Shown here piece by piece: positions 37,000 through 46,716 of a DNA stretch of 64,000 nucleotides. A model generated the notes under the pieces. It had not been told where the DNA came from and made no database searches. It saw only the letters and a list, made by a program, of their open reading frames with translations. Numbering within the stretch: the stretch's first letter is position 1; each line of letters begins with the position of its first letter. The translations under genes were made by a program, and so were the position numbers. The stretch covers positions 18,594,008 through 18,658,007 of the forward strand of contig NC_051089.1 of NCBI RefSeq assembly GCF_901709675.1, written 5' to 3'. The DNA is from Syngnathus acus (Eukaryota; Chordata; Actinopteri; Syngnathiformes; Syngnathidae).

Positions 37000-37221
37000 A
37001 AATAAATAATATATTGTTTACAAATTAAATTGATAACTTAATAAATACAGATTTGCTCATAAAAAATAATCAACTTTACCTCTTTTGTGATAAAAAAATG
37101 AAACTTTTTTTTCTCTTAAAATTGAATTGTTGCATTGAACATTTGATTTTGGTTTGACAAGCATTGAACAAGCATTGAACAGTCTTGAAGCTTGAATAGT
37201 CTTTTGCACTCGTACTACATT

Positions 37222-37490
37222 TTAGTGAGAAACATGGGCTTGTACCTCACTGAGGATCTTTGTCATCCTTGGTGGCAGGGAGGCAACTGCTGTGATCGAG
37301 TTCTTCTTCAGGCTCAGTCTGTTTCTTTGCTTTGTTTTGATCACAGTCATTGCAGAGAAGGTCTCACATAAATATGTGGAGGCAAAGGGCAGCAACTGCT
37401 CCAAAGCTTTCTGTCCCAGCTCAGGGTGCTCCTGCCTCACACACACCCAAAACTGTGTGAGAGTGGATGCGCCAAACTTCATCTGGTCAG
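37222..37490 (-). pseudogene. C-terminal piece of the same hAT-Charlie transposase
   Basis: Encodes MKFGASTLTQFWVCVRQEHP, then ALEQLLPFASTYLCETFSAM and IKTKQRNRLSLKKN. This is the hAT C-terminal dimerisation domain, with the usual TTYLCE.GFSA position altered by a small deletion. It continues the 39232-41326 pseudogene across the inserted LINE. Confidence 0.88.
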
Positions 37491-37555
37491 ATCAAAGTCA
37501 AAGTCTGCTTTGTCAATCTCTTCACATGCCAAGACACACAAAGAAATCGAAATTA

Positions 37556-38974
37556 CCGTAATTTTCGGACTATAAATCGTTTTTTTTCATAGTTTGGGTG
37601 GGGGGGCGACTTATACTCAGGAGCGACTTATTTTTTTTTCAAAAATTTTCAAAAAAAAATAAAATGAAACCGCGATAAACGAACCGCAATGTAGCAAGGG
37701 ATTACTGTAATTTGAATTTCAAGTGACGTCGCGGTCAGCAGCGCGACGTCGCGGTCAGCAGCGCGACGCGGCGTTGTTTACATAAAGGACAAAGATTGAC
37801 TCGACGGAGCTCTCACTTCCGTTGATTGAAGTCGGGTGCCGGCGCTCGGCCGGGTGGCTGTCCAGGGACGGTGGATGGGGCTCGGACAATGCTTTTACGC
37901 ACGCCCGGTCCTACTCTACCGAGCTGTCTTTCACCTCCGTGGATGGAAGTCGAGGGCCGGCGCTCGGCCGGGTGGCTGTCCGGGGACGGTGGATGGGGCT
38001 CGGTCATGGCTTTTAAAGATTAAAGATTAAAGTCCCAATGATCGTCACACACACACCTGGGTGTGGTGAAATTTGTCCTCTGCATTTAACCCATCCCCGT
38101 GTGATTTTAATCCATCCCCTGGGGGAGAGGGGAGCAGTGAGCAGCAGCGGTGCCGCGCTCGGGAATCAGTTGGTGATCTAACCCCCCAATTCCAACCCTT
38201 AATGCTGAGTGCCAAGCAGGGAGGCAATGGGTCCCATTTTTATAGTCTTTTTACGCACGCCCGGTCCTATTCTATGGAGCTCTCTTCCATTTCCGTGGCT
38301 GGAAGTCCACGCCGCCACACGCCTGTAAGTTTGTTTTGTTAAATAAAGAGCCGTTTACCAAACCCACGTCTTTCCTTGAACTTTGTTAACGCTACAATAT
38401 AGTTATATAGTAGATCTGTGGAATAACGACGAGGCTGACGTCAGGGCGCACGCACGCGCGGCGTTGTTGACAAAGGACGAGGAATTTGATCGATGGATTT
38501 AATGATTTAGAGTGCACAGATGGTTTGATAACATTATTGCTTATATAATAGTTATTGGATATATAATTTATATATCGTTATATGGGCCTGTGGAATATTT
38601 TGAAGTGCAAGAGCCGTCAGCGGCGCGCACGCATTGTTGACAAAGGACGATTGATGGATTTAATGAATTGGAGTGACACAGATGGTTTTATTAACGTGTT
38701 ATTTATGTAATAGTTTTTTGAATAACTCTGAATTTTACGTCAGGGCCGTTCTCAGCTCTTAGTTTGTGTTTATGTCACGTTAGCATACCTATCGTTTAGC
38801 CTGTTGTTGCTCGTTCATGACTGTTCTTGGTGTTGGATTTTGTCGAATAAATTGCCCCCCAAAATGCGACTTATACTCCGGAGCGACTTATATATGTTTT
38901 TTTTTCACTTTTTTGGGCATTTTATGGCTGATGCGACTTATACTCCGGAGCGACTTATAGTCCGAAAATTACGG
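37556..38974 (+). mobile_element. family A element, complete, in a LINE fragment
   Basis: Ends CCGTAATTTTCGGACTATAA and CTTATAGTCCGAAAATTACGG. Only TA is duplicated (37554-55, 38975-76), shown by comparison with the empty site in other LINE copies. It contains repeated GCCGGCGCTCGGCCGGGTGG blocks, a poly(A) signal-like AATAAA in TTAAATAAAGAGCC, two tail modules and TGACGTCA at 38436. SINE-1 is inserted at 38018-38250. Confidence 0.93.
38018..38250 (-). mobile_element. SINE-1 fragment inside family A
   Basis: Starts with the (TTAAAGA)n tail and AGTCCCAATGATCGTCACAC, and ends at GGGTCCCATTTTTATAGTC. The tRNA-like head is lacking. It interrupts the GGCTTTTACGCACGCCC block of family A, seen intact in other copies. 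Confidence 0.93.
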
Positions 38975-40417
38975 TACGTTTCCACTATCCCACGGTGACA
39001 AGACATAGTACACGATATACATACAAGTAAACAACACAAAATAGAAACAAGAAGGCACAAACAATGAATAATAAGAGTGATGAATAAATAATAAATAAAC
39101 AAATAACACAATAAATAAGAGGAGCAAAACGGAGCAAGTGTGCACACAGCAGACAGTCAGAATATAGCGCAAAAGTACAGGACGCTACGCAGAAGGGGGG
39201 AGAGAGTTCAGGATCCTAACAGCCTGGAGTATGTTAGGATACCACTTCCATCAGTTTTTCCTGGTGAGTGACAGGAAGCTTGCTTCTCTTTGCTTCAGAC
39301 AAGAGAAATGGGTTTCTCACCCAATTCAGCTATGCAGATTTCTCCTCCATGTCAGCAAAGTAGCAATGAAAGCCCTTTATCAAGTTAGCCAAATGTCCCA
39401 CTATGACTAACTTCACTGGAGCTGTCTCCACATCTTCATTGGAGAGAAAAGCATCCACCTGAGGAAAGCAGGTGAAATTCTCCTGACCACATGCCCTTTT
39501 CCACAGCTCTGCTTTCTTCAGGAAACCACCCACCTTGTCATACAGGTTCAGGATGCTGATGTCTTTGCCCTGCAGAGAAACATTCAGTTCGTTCAGTTTG
39601 CTGAATATATCTGCCAGATAGCAAAGCTTTGCAAGCCAGTCCGTGCTCTCGAACAAGGTGGCATGGGGAGATCCGTGCTCTGTCAGAAAGGTGTGCACTT
39701 CAGCTTGTAACTCCAACAGCCTGTTGAGTATCTTCCCTCGAGAGAGCCAACGCACTTCTGTATGCAGGAGGAGTTGCGTGTGTTCAGCTCCCATGTTTTC
39801 ACAGAGGCGGCGGAACAAACGTGCATTAAGTGGCCTTGACTTGATGAAGTTGATCACTTTGATTCTGTCGTTCAAAACATCATGCAACACGGGGCTCATT
39901 TTCTTGGACGCTAACGCTTCCCTGTGAATCACACAGTGAGTCCACTTAATGTCGGGATTTTCCTTTTTAATCCACGCAATGATCCCTTTCGCACTGCCCG
40001 TCATTGATGCAGCCGCATCTGTACACACGCTGCTGCAGGATTTCCAACTGATACCATTTTCAGAGAAAAATGCGTTAACGACATTAAAAATGTCCTCTCC
40101 GGTTGTTCTCCCCTCCAGACCTTTGCAGAAAAGTACGTATGTGTTCACAAATGTCGTCAGTCTCAATGTATCTCACAAAAGCAACAATCTGTGCATTCCC
40201 ACTGACATCTTTGGATTCATCCAGCTGGAGTGAAAAACAGTCTCCAAGTTTTCCCACAACTAGGTTCGACAATGTCTGCACCAATTTTGTCTATTCTGCG
40301 GCAAACGATGTCATTAGACAAAGGCACAGTTTTTAATGTATCCGCAGATTTTTTTTGTCTAGCATAGTTTCGGCCAATACAACAGCGGCGGGGAGCAGCA
40401 GCTCTTCAGCTATGGCA

Positions 40418-41056
40418 GTGGTTCTTAACCTTTTTCCTTGTTCGCACCCCATTCAATTCACCAACCAGTTCTCGCACCCCTAACCCTAAATGATTATAAT
40501 AACAATAATTGGTTTACTTTAGGCGGCTCGGTGGTGCACTGGGTAGCACGTCCGCCTCACAGGAGGGTGTGGGTTCGATTCCACCTCCGGCCCTCCCTGT
40601 GTGGAGTTTGCATGTTCTCCCCGGGCCTGCGTGGGTTTTCTCCGGGCACTCCGGTTTCCTCCCACATCCCAAAAACATGCTTGGTAGGCCGATTGAAGAC
40701 TCCAAATTGTCCCTAGGTGTGAGTGCGAGTGCAGATGGTTGTTTGTCTCTGTGTGCCCTGCGATTGGCTGGCAACCGGTTCAGGGTGTCCCTCGCCTACT
40801 GCCCGATGACGGCTGGGATAGGCTCCAGCACTCCCGCGACCCCCGTGGGGACTAAGCGGTTCAGAAAATGGATGGATGGATGGTTTACTTTACAGCTATA
40901 AGGCTTAATTAGCATTATCCCTAATGCCAATTAACACAATGACTTCTTGATTTCCAGAATTTTTCACTTTTTTCGGTTACCTGACCATTATCCCCGAAAA
41001 ATTGTAAATTTCCCCCAGGGTATCCTCGCACCCCCTAGGAAGCATTCTCGCACCCC
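40418..41056. mobile_element. insertion in hAT-Charlie with one hAT-like end
   Basis: Starts CAGTGGTTCTTAACCTTTTT and contains repeats of (T)TCTCGCACCCCTA. It separates LVAKAKK from AEELLLP in the transposase, so its limits are tight. The right side lacks the inverse terminus and no 8-bp duplication is seen. SINE-2 lies inside. Confidence 0.6.
40522..40880 (+). mobile_element. SINE-2, full length, with 12-bp target duplication
   Basis: The tRNA-like head reads GGCGGCTCGGTGGTGCACTG then GGTAGCACGTCCGCC, with B box GGTTCGATTCC. The body is shared with four other partial copies in the window, and the tail is (GGAT)n. TGGTTTACTTTA is duplicated at 40510-40521 and 40881-40892. This is the reference copy for the family. 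Confidence 0.95.
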
Positions 41057-41924
41057 TAGGGTTTTTTTGGCTTTAGCTACGAGAAAAGAAACTGCATAAG
41101 AAGCCTCCAGGGCTTTGGCTGATGTAGTGGAGGCTTTTCGCATTGTGTCTTGGGATGACTTGAAGTCAGAAAGTGTCCTCCTGAAGAACTCCGGTGGCTT
41201 ACCAACATGGCATCCGTGTTTTGTGGTGAGATGTGCCGGCTTCCTGCTAGCGTTGGCTAATTTCTCCCCGCAAAAAAAGCACAGCGCTTTGGGTGGGTTA
41301 CAACTTGTGGACGTAAATCCCATCAAATTCCAAGTACTGTCGGTACTTTGTCGGCTCTGGTTTTGCCTTCTTTTTTACTTGTTTCTCCGTGTTTTCAACA
41401 GCAGCATCGCTGCTACGCTTTAGCCACATCTCCTTGTTACAGTGCGTCGTCAAGGCAACTGCAGCTGACTGCTATTGGTTTGTGGAGAGTCCGTTTTTTA
41501 AGGATTAAAATTGAATACTGAATATAAAACATACATTTGTATTTCATCAAACTGCATTTCATCAAACTGTTTATAACTAATTCTCCCCAAACATGCTCAG
41601 TCATTCACAAGCAAGGATGGGGCGAGGTTCACCACTTTGTCCACAACTGCGTGAGAAAATAGTTGAACAGTTTAGGAACAAAATTTCTCAAAGCACAATT
41701 GCAAGGAATTTAGGGATTTCAACATCTACGGTCCATGATATCATCAAAAGGTTCAGAGAATCTGGTGAAATCACTTCACGTAAGCGCCACAGCCGGAAAC
41801 CAAGAATGAAGGACCGTGTCCTTCGATCCCTCAGACGGCACTGCCTTAAAAACCGACATGAGTGTGTAAAGGATATCACCAAATGGGCTCAGGAAAACTT
41901 CAGAAAACCACTGTCACTAAATAC

Positions 41925-42699
41925 TAGGGATGCACCGAAATAAAAATTCTTGGCCGAAACCGAAAACCAAAAATGAGGAAACCAAGGCCGAAAACCGAAA
42001 CACCGAAAGAAATGATTGTCAGTTATTAGAACCACAGCATTTATGGCTACATGTGTACTAACCTCACTAAAATCAAGGTATTGCAATAAACCAGTTACAA
42101 AAGTATGAAAATATTTATTTAGCACTGACATTACAACAATGCACAATATAAATTAAAATTCAAAAATAAAATAAAATAAAAATAAAATGTTTAACTTGAC
42201 CCCACTCATGTGTACATTAAATAATAATTTACAGGCTTATAACTGACTGGCCTGCTGAAAGACTGTAAAATTAAATATGTTCTCTTATAAAAACCTCTGC
42301 CACAGACGGAGTGGGCGTGCTCGGTGTCAGTTTCCTTTTCTGTGTCGCCTTCTTCTCATATTCAGAATGGCGATCGGGATGTTTGGATTTCAGGTGATGA
42401 ATTAAACCCGACATGGAGAAACCTTTTGCAGAAGCACCCCCTCTTGAAATTTCAGCATTGCATGTTTTGCAAATCGCTATCCGTGGGTCTTTCTCTGAGA
42501 TAGTGAAATCAGTCCACACCGCAGACATGCTGGCTCTTATCCCGTTTTCCCGCGTGCTGGCTGTGCTGTTTGCTCACGTCATCACAAGTTTCGGCCGTGT
42601 TGTTTCGGTGATTTAGGTCTTTCGGCCAAAAACCGAAAATGCACTTTTGGGTCATTTTCGGCCGAAAATTTCGGTGGCCGAATTTTCGGTGCATCCCTA
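41925..42699 (-). mobile_element. hAT non-autonomous element (TAGGGATGCACCGA ends), 8-bp duplication
   Basis: Ends TAGGGATGCACCGAAA and TTTCGGTGCATCCCTA. CTAAATAC is duplicated at 41917-41924 and 42700-42707. Removing the element restores the Tc1 transposase frame. It holds one BED-finger ORF. Confidence 0.96.
42271..42528 (-). CDS. BED zinc-finger ORF of hAT-Ac/ZBED1 type (85 codons)
   Basis: Encodes MSAVWTDFTISEKDPRIAIC, then KTCNAEISRGG, a MSGLIHHLKSKHP finger half and a Lys-rich tail ending FIREHI. C-x2-C and H-x4-H ligands are present. Only the N-terminal DNA-binding part of a ZBED1/ZBED4-like hAT transposase remains. It is bounded by ATG and stop, so it could be a short peptide, but no expression signal is seen. 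Confidence 0.65.
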   Translation of the reverse strand: MSAVWTDFTISEKDPRIAICKTCNAEISRGGASAKGFSMSGLIHHLKSKHPDRHSEYEKKATQKRKLTPSTPTPSVAEVFIREHI

Positions 42700-43615
42700 C
42701 TAAATACAGTTCGTCACTACATCAGTAAGTGCGGGTTAAAACTCTATCATGCAAAGCAAAAGCCGTTTATGAACAACATCCAGAAACGCCGTCGGGTTTT
42801 CTGGGCCCAAGCTCATGTAAAATGGACTGATGCACAACGGAAAAGTGTTTTGTGGTCTGATGAGTTCACTTTTCAAATTGTTTTTGGAAACACTGGACGT
42901 CGTGTCCTCCGGACCAAAGAGGAAGCGGACCATCCGGACTGTTATCAACGCAAAGTTCAAAAGCCAACATCTGTGATGGTATGGGGGTGCGTTAGTTCCC
43001 ATGGCATGGGTGACTTACATTTCTGTGAAGGCAACATAAATGCTGAAAAGAATATTTTGGAGCAACATATGCTGACATCCAAGCGACATCTTTTTCATGG
43101 ACGCTGCTGCTTATTTCAGCAAGATAATGCCAAGCCACATTCTGCACGTGTTACAACAGCGTGGCTTCGAAGTAAAAGAGTCCAGGTTCTCCCCTGGCCC
43201 GCTTGCAGTCCAGACCTGTCTCATTGAAAATGTGTGGCGCATTATGAAGCGTAAAATACGACAGGGAAGACCCCGGACTGTTGAACAACTGAAGCGGTTC
43301 ATCAAGCAAGAATGGGAAAGAATTCCACATTTGTCTCCTCTCTTCCAAAACATTGAGTGTTATTAAAAGGAAAGGTGATTCAACGAAGTGGTAAACATGC
43401 CCTTTCCCAACTTTTACTGCACGTGTTGCAGCCACGAAATTCTAAGTTAATTGTTATTTGAAAAATTAAATAAAGTTTATGAATTTGAGCATTAAATATG
43501 ATGTCTTTGTAGTGTATTCAATTGAATTTAGGTTGAAAAGGATTTTCAAATCATTGTATTTTGTTTTTATTTATATTTTACACAATTTCCCAACTTCAAC
43601 CAAATCCGGTTTGTA

Positions 43616-44031
43616 GTTTGTCGTTTTCAGAAGACAAGATTTCAATAACGTCACTGAGGCATTTTTTAACGAACTCCCCTTCATTGTAGAGCTTTTTAGC
43701 CCGTGCAATGTTCCAAGCCAGTTGAAACAATGCAAGCGTGATGGTCTCTGAGTGCTTCGTAATTTTTTTGAAAAACTGTGCCTGTTTTTCTGCCTGACTT
43801 TTCAAAGTGTCCAACTTGCGCTTGCGAAATTCAATTATCGATATTAACATGAAGTCAGCTGAAGTGGCGCTGAAGATTTGAAGCTTTTAAATGCGCTAAT
43901 GACGTCCGACATATTAGGCAGAATGGCTTGCCATTGCGTTCAACAAAAAAATATAAAATTTCCCACTCTGTTAAAAACGTCCTGTGTTCATCTTCATATA
44001 TTTGTTTAGCTGTGCATTTTTTCCTTGCCAT
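43616..44031 (-). pseudogene. hAT transposase N-terminus (GTF2IRD2-like type)
   Basis: Read from ATG at 44031: MARKKCTAKQIYEDEHRTFL, then a BED-like finger, GKPFCLICRTSLAHLKASNL and QRHFS. A stop and frameshift follow. The next frame (43850 downward) reads FRKRKLDTLKSQAEKQAQFF and ALFQLAWNIARAKKLYNEGE. This arrangement is typical of the hAT transposases behind GTF2IRD2-like proteins. Only the first quarter remains. Confidence 0.75.
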
Positions 44032-44250
44032 TTTGAGAGCGGAATTGACACTCCTCGAATGGCTGTGTCCCTCCTCCTTTGCGGGATTTCACCTCACGCG
44101 CATGCGCGTTTGACCAAAATACCATATTGAACTCAAGCGAAGCGAGCACGCACAAAAAATAAACACAAATGTTGATATGAACGTATAAGAGCCGCATGAA
44201 ACCAGGCAAAGAGCCGCATGCGCCTCACGAGCCGCGAGTTGGACCCCCTG
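43616..44250 (-). mobile_element. hAT fragment, terminus plus transposase N-terminus
   Basis: The terminus CAGGGGGTCCAACTCGCGGC is read on the minus strand from 44250, followed by GGCTC..GCATGCGGCTCTTTG. It is the same family as 22716-23100. It is cut off on the left by the Tc1 right end at 43613. Confidence 0.85.
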
Positions 44251-44261
44251 CTCTAAACGCT

Positions 44262-45542
44262 TCCTATAGCGTCCTATGAGAGCCTGGATTCTGGTTGAAG
44301 GTATTTCTTTACAAAACATCTCCAGTTACAGGTATTTAAGGTGGCCAGTTGCAAGTTGTTCTCCTCTTTGCATCTTCTCTGAGGAGTGGCAACATGGGAG
44401 CCTCAAAACAACTCACAAATGACCTGAAAACAAAGATTGTTCAACGTTATAGTTTAGGGGAAGGATACAAAAAGCTAGCCCAGAGATTTCAGCTGTCAGT
44501 TTGCACTGTCAGGAACATAGTGAGGAAATGGAAGACCATAGGCACAGTTCTAGTTAAGGCCCGGAGTGGCAGGCCAAGAAAAATCTCAGATAAGCAGAGG
44601 CGAAGGATGGTGAGAACAGTCAAAGTCAACACAGAGCATCTCCAAAGACCTACAACATGATCTTCATCCAGATGGTGACACTGTGCATCGTTGAACTATT
44701 CAGTGCACTTTGTACAAGGAGATGCTGTACGGGAGAATAATGTGGCAGAAGCCTTTTCTGCGCACATGCCTCAAACAGAGTCGCTTGAGGTATGCTAAAG
44801 CACATTTGGACAAGCCAGCTTCATTTTGGAATAAGGTGATTGTGGACTGATGAATCTAAAATTTAGTTATTTGAACATAAGGGGCAGTATGTATGGAGGA
44901 AGAAGAACACAGCATTCCATGACAAACACTTGCTACCCACAGTCAAATTTGGTGGTGGTCCCATCATGCTGCGGGGCTGTGTGGCCAGTGCAGGTACTAG
45001 CAATCTTGTTAAAGTTGAAAGTCGCATGGATTCAGCAAATTCTTGCAAACAATGTTCAAGAATAAGTGACAAAGTTGAAGTTCCGCAGGGGCTGGATACC
45101 TCAACAAGACCACGACCCCAAACAGTGCTCAAATTCTACTAAGGTACTCATCCAGAGGAACAAGTATAACGTTCAGGAATGGCCATCTCAGTCTCCAGAC
45201 CTAAATAATATTGAAAATCTGTGGTGTGCTTTAAAGTGGGCTGTCCATGCTCGGAAACCATCAAACCTGACTGAACTGGCGATATTTCTGCAAAAGGAGA
45301 ATCTACTAAATATTGATGCCATTTTTCTGTTGGGGTGCCCAAATTTATGCAACTGCCTACTTTTGTTCAAATAACGATTGAACACTTTCTGTAAATCCTA
45401 TAAACTTCATTTCACTTCTCAAATATCACTGTTTGTCTGCTATATGATATATTTAACTGGAATTGCTAATCCGAAAAACCAATGATTAATAAAGGAAAAT
45501 CATGAAAATGATCAGGGGTGCCCAAACTTTTACATACGACTG
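44262..45542 (+). mobile_element. Tc1-like transposon, left terminus missing
   Basis: The right end GGGGTGCCCAAACTTTTACA then TACGACTG is followed by TA. The left part starts within the usual 5' leader (TCTGGTTGAAGGTATTTCTT). This is a third Tc1 family, distinct from the ones at 12518 and 41583. Confidence 0.85.
44395..45374 (+). pseudogene. Tc1-like transposase, several frameshifts
   Basis: Starts MGASKQLTNDLKTKIVQRYS with an HTH (KLAQRFQLSVCTVRNIVRKW) and a GRPRK hook. It breaks after about 88 codons. Later pieces: TKFGGGPIMLRGCV-like text near 44945 and [20 protein letters not shown] near 45180, ending ARKPSNLTELAIF. The IENLW glutamate is present but the first Asp region (44845-44865) is damaged. 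Clearly inactive. Confidence 0.87.
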
Positions 45543-45544
45543 TA

Positions 45545-45716
45545 GTTATATAGGCGTGTGGAATAATTGGAACCACAACTGACGGCGAGTCGACGTCAGC
45601 GCCACATGTACTTCTGGAGTCAGCAGACACAGAGGACGAAGACTTCGATGGATTTAATGATTTGGAGTGACACGGATTGTTCAATAAAATTATTTGTTAT
45701 AGTTATTTGATATATA
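45545..45716 (+). mobile_element. family A fragment, left part of the outermost shell
   Basis: Contains GTGGAATAATTGGAACCACA and a tail module encoding [14 protein letters not shown]-stop at about 45626-45670. It is followed by TA and the start of the next family A element. Sequence of the same type resumes at 59651. Confidence 0.75.
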
Positions 45717-46716
45717 CCGTAATTTTCGGACTATAAATCGCGGTTTTCTTCATAGTTTGGGTGGGGGGGCGACTTATAATAAGGAGCGACTTATGTTTTT
45801 TTTCAAACATTTTCCAAAAAAAAAAAAAAGTGAAGCCGCGATAAACGAACCGCGATGTAGCAAGGGATTACGTAGCATTCCTCTGCACACTTGTAAATAC
45901 TGTTTTTGTCTCCTGCACTGTTTACATACTTTATCACTGCTGCACTTTGTACTTTATAATTATCTTATTTCATATTTTTATATAGAATGTCACTTTTTAA
46001 CCAGCCGAAATACCACTACATTGTTGAAAGCCGTATGCAACGAAATTTCGTTTTGTACACACCTAGTGTTTACAAAATGACAAAGTTCTGTCTAAGTCTA
46101 AGTCTACTGTAATTTGAAGTGACGTCAGCAGCGCGGCGCGGCGTGGCGGTTGTTTACAAAAAGGACAAAGATTGATCACGGGATGACGAAGATGACGAAG
46201 AGCCCCATGTACTACCGGCATCATTCGCGGCTTTGTTTCTAAGTGACACGGAGGACGAAGAGTTTGAAGGATTTAAGGATTTGGAGTGACACAGAAGGTT
46301 TGAAAAACTATTATGGCTTTTACGCACGCCCGGTCCTACTCTACGGAGCTCTCTTTCACCTCCGTGGAAAGAAGTCAGGGGCCGGCGCTCGGCTGGGTGG
46401 CTGTCCGGGGACGGTGGATGGGGCTCGGTCATGGCTTTTACGCACGCCCGGATGGATCTCTCTTCCACCTCCGTGGCTGGAAGTCCACGCCGCCACACGC
46501 CTGGAAGTTTGTTTTGTTAAATAAAGAGCCGTTTACCAAACCCACGTCTTTCCTTGTACTTTGTTAACGCTACAATCTAGTTATATACTAGATCTGTGGA
46601 ATAACGACGAGGCTGACGTCAGGGCGGCGTTGTTGACAAAGGACGAGGAATTTGATCGATGGATTTAATGATTTAGAGTGCACAGATGGTTTGATAATAT
46701 TATTGCTTATATAATA

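Larger units (their letters stand above)
37492..39233 (-). mobile_element. LINE 3' fragment (Rex1/L2-like) inserted in the hAT, split by family A
   Basis: Own sequence is 37492-37555 and 38975-39233. It reads as the complement of the 3' UTR of the 27586-30274 LINE and ends in its last codons (..VRILNSL). Joining the halves restores GAAATTACGTTTCC, exactly as in the uninterrupted copy. Confidence 0.92.
39232..41326 (-). pseudogene. hAT-Charlie (ZBED5/SCAND3-like) transposase, N-terminal and central parts
   Basis: Read on the minus strand. A BED finger at 41326-41150 (ALCFFCGEKLANASRKPAHL, then TKHGCHVGKPPEFF) is followed by LEASYAVSFLVAKAKK. An insertion follows, then AEELLLPAAVVLAETML, a stop, and the catalytic core: LQLDESKDVSGNAQIVAFVR, SVCTDAAASMTGSAKGI, WTHCVIHREALASKKMSP and HTEVRWLSRGKIL. 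It breaks at about 39330 by frameshift (..CYFADMEEKSA) and resumes as NWVRNPFLLSEAKRSKL to 39232, where a LINE fragment begins. Family and order are clear. It is non-functional because of the insertions, stops and shift. Confidence 0.88.
36384..41440 (-). mobile_element. hAT-Charlie element in pieces
   Basis: The left terminus CAGTGGTTCTCAAATTTTTT is at 36384. Transposase pieces run on the minus strand from about 41330 down to 37222. It has been hit by SINE-2 (36707-36999), a LINE 3' fragment with a nested family A element (37492-39233) and a further insertion with SINE-2 (40418-41056). A right terminus was not found. Confidence 0.75.
41593..43366 (+). pseudogene. Tc1-like transposase interrupted by a hAT element
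   Basis: First part: MGRGSPLCPQLREKIVEQFR, an HTH (ARNLGISTSTVHDIIKRFRE), to FRKPLSLNT. It continues after the hAT with VRHYISKCGLKLYHAKQKPF, VLWSDEFTFQIVFG, MVWGCVSSHGMG and CLFQQDNAKPHSA. A frameshift lies near 43224, before IENVWRIMKRKIRQGRPRTV and the C-terminus KQEWERIPHLSP. The catalytic motifs WSDE, QQDNAKPH and IENVW are present. The gene is inactive through the insertion and the shift. Confidence 0.92.
41583..43613 (+). mobile_element. Tc1-like transposon, left end missing, carrying a hAT
   Basis: The right end CAACCAAATCCGGTTTG is followed by TA. The left side begins abruptly at CTCCCCAAACATGCTCAG, a point that is internal in the 60293 copy. A hAT derivative sits at 41925-42699. 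Confidence 0.88.

Noticed and set aside
36717-37001. Recurrent ORFs with SLHVLPV..GHSGFLPHPKN
   Set aside because: Translation of the SINE-2 body; the same shadow appears at 40509-40901.
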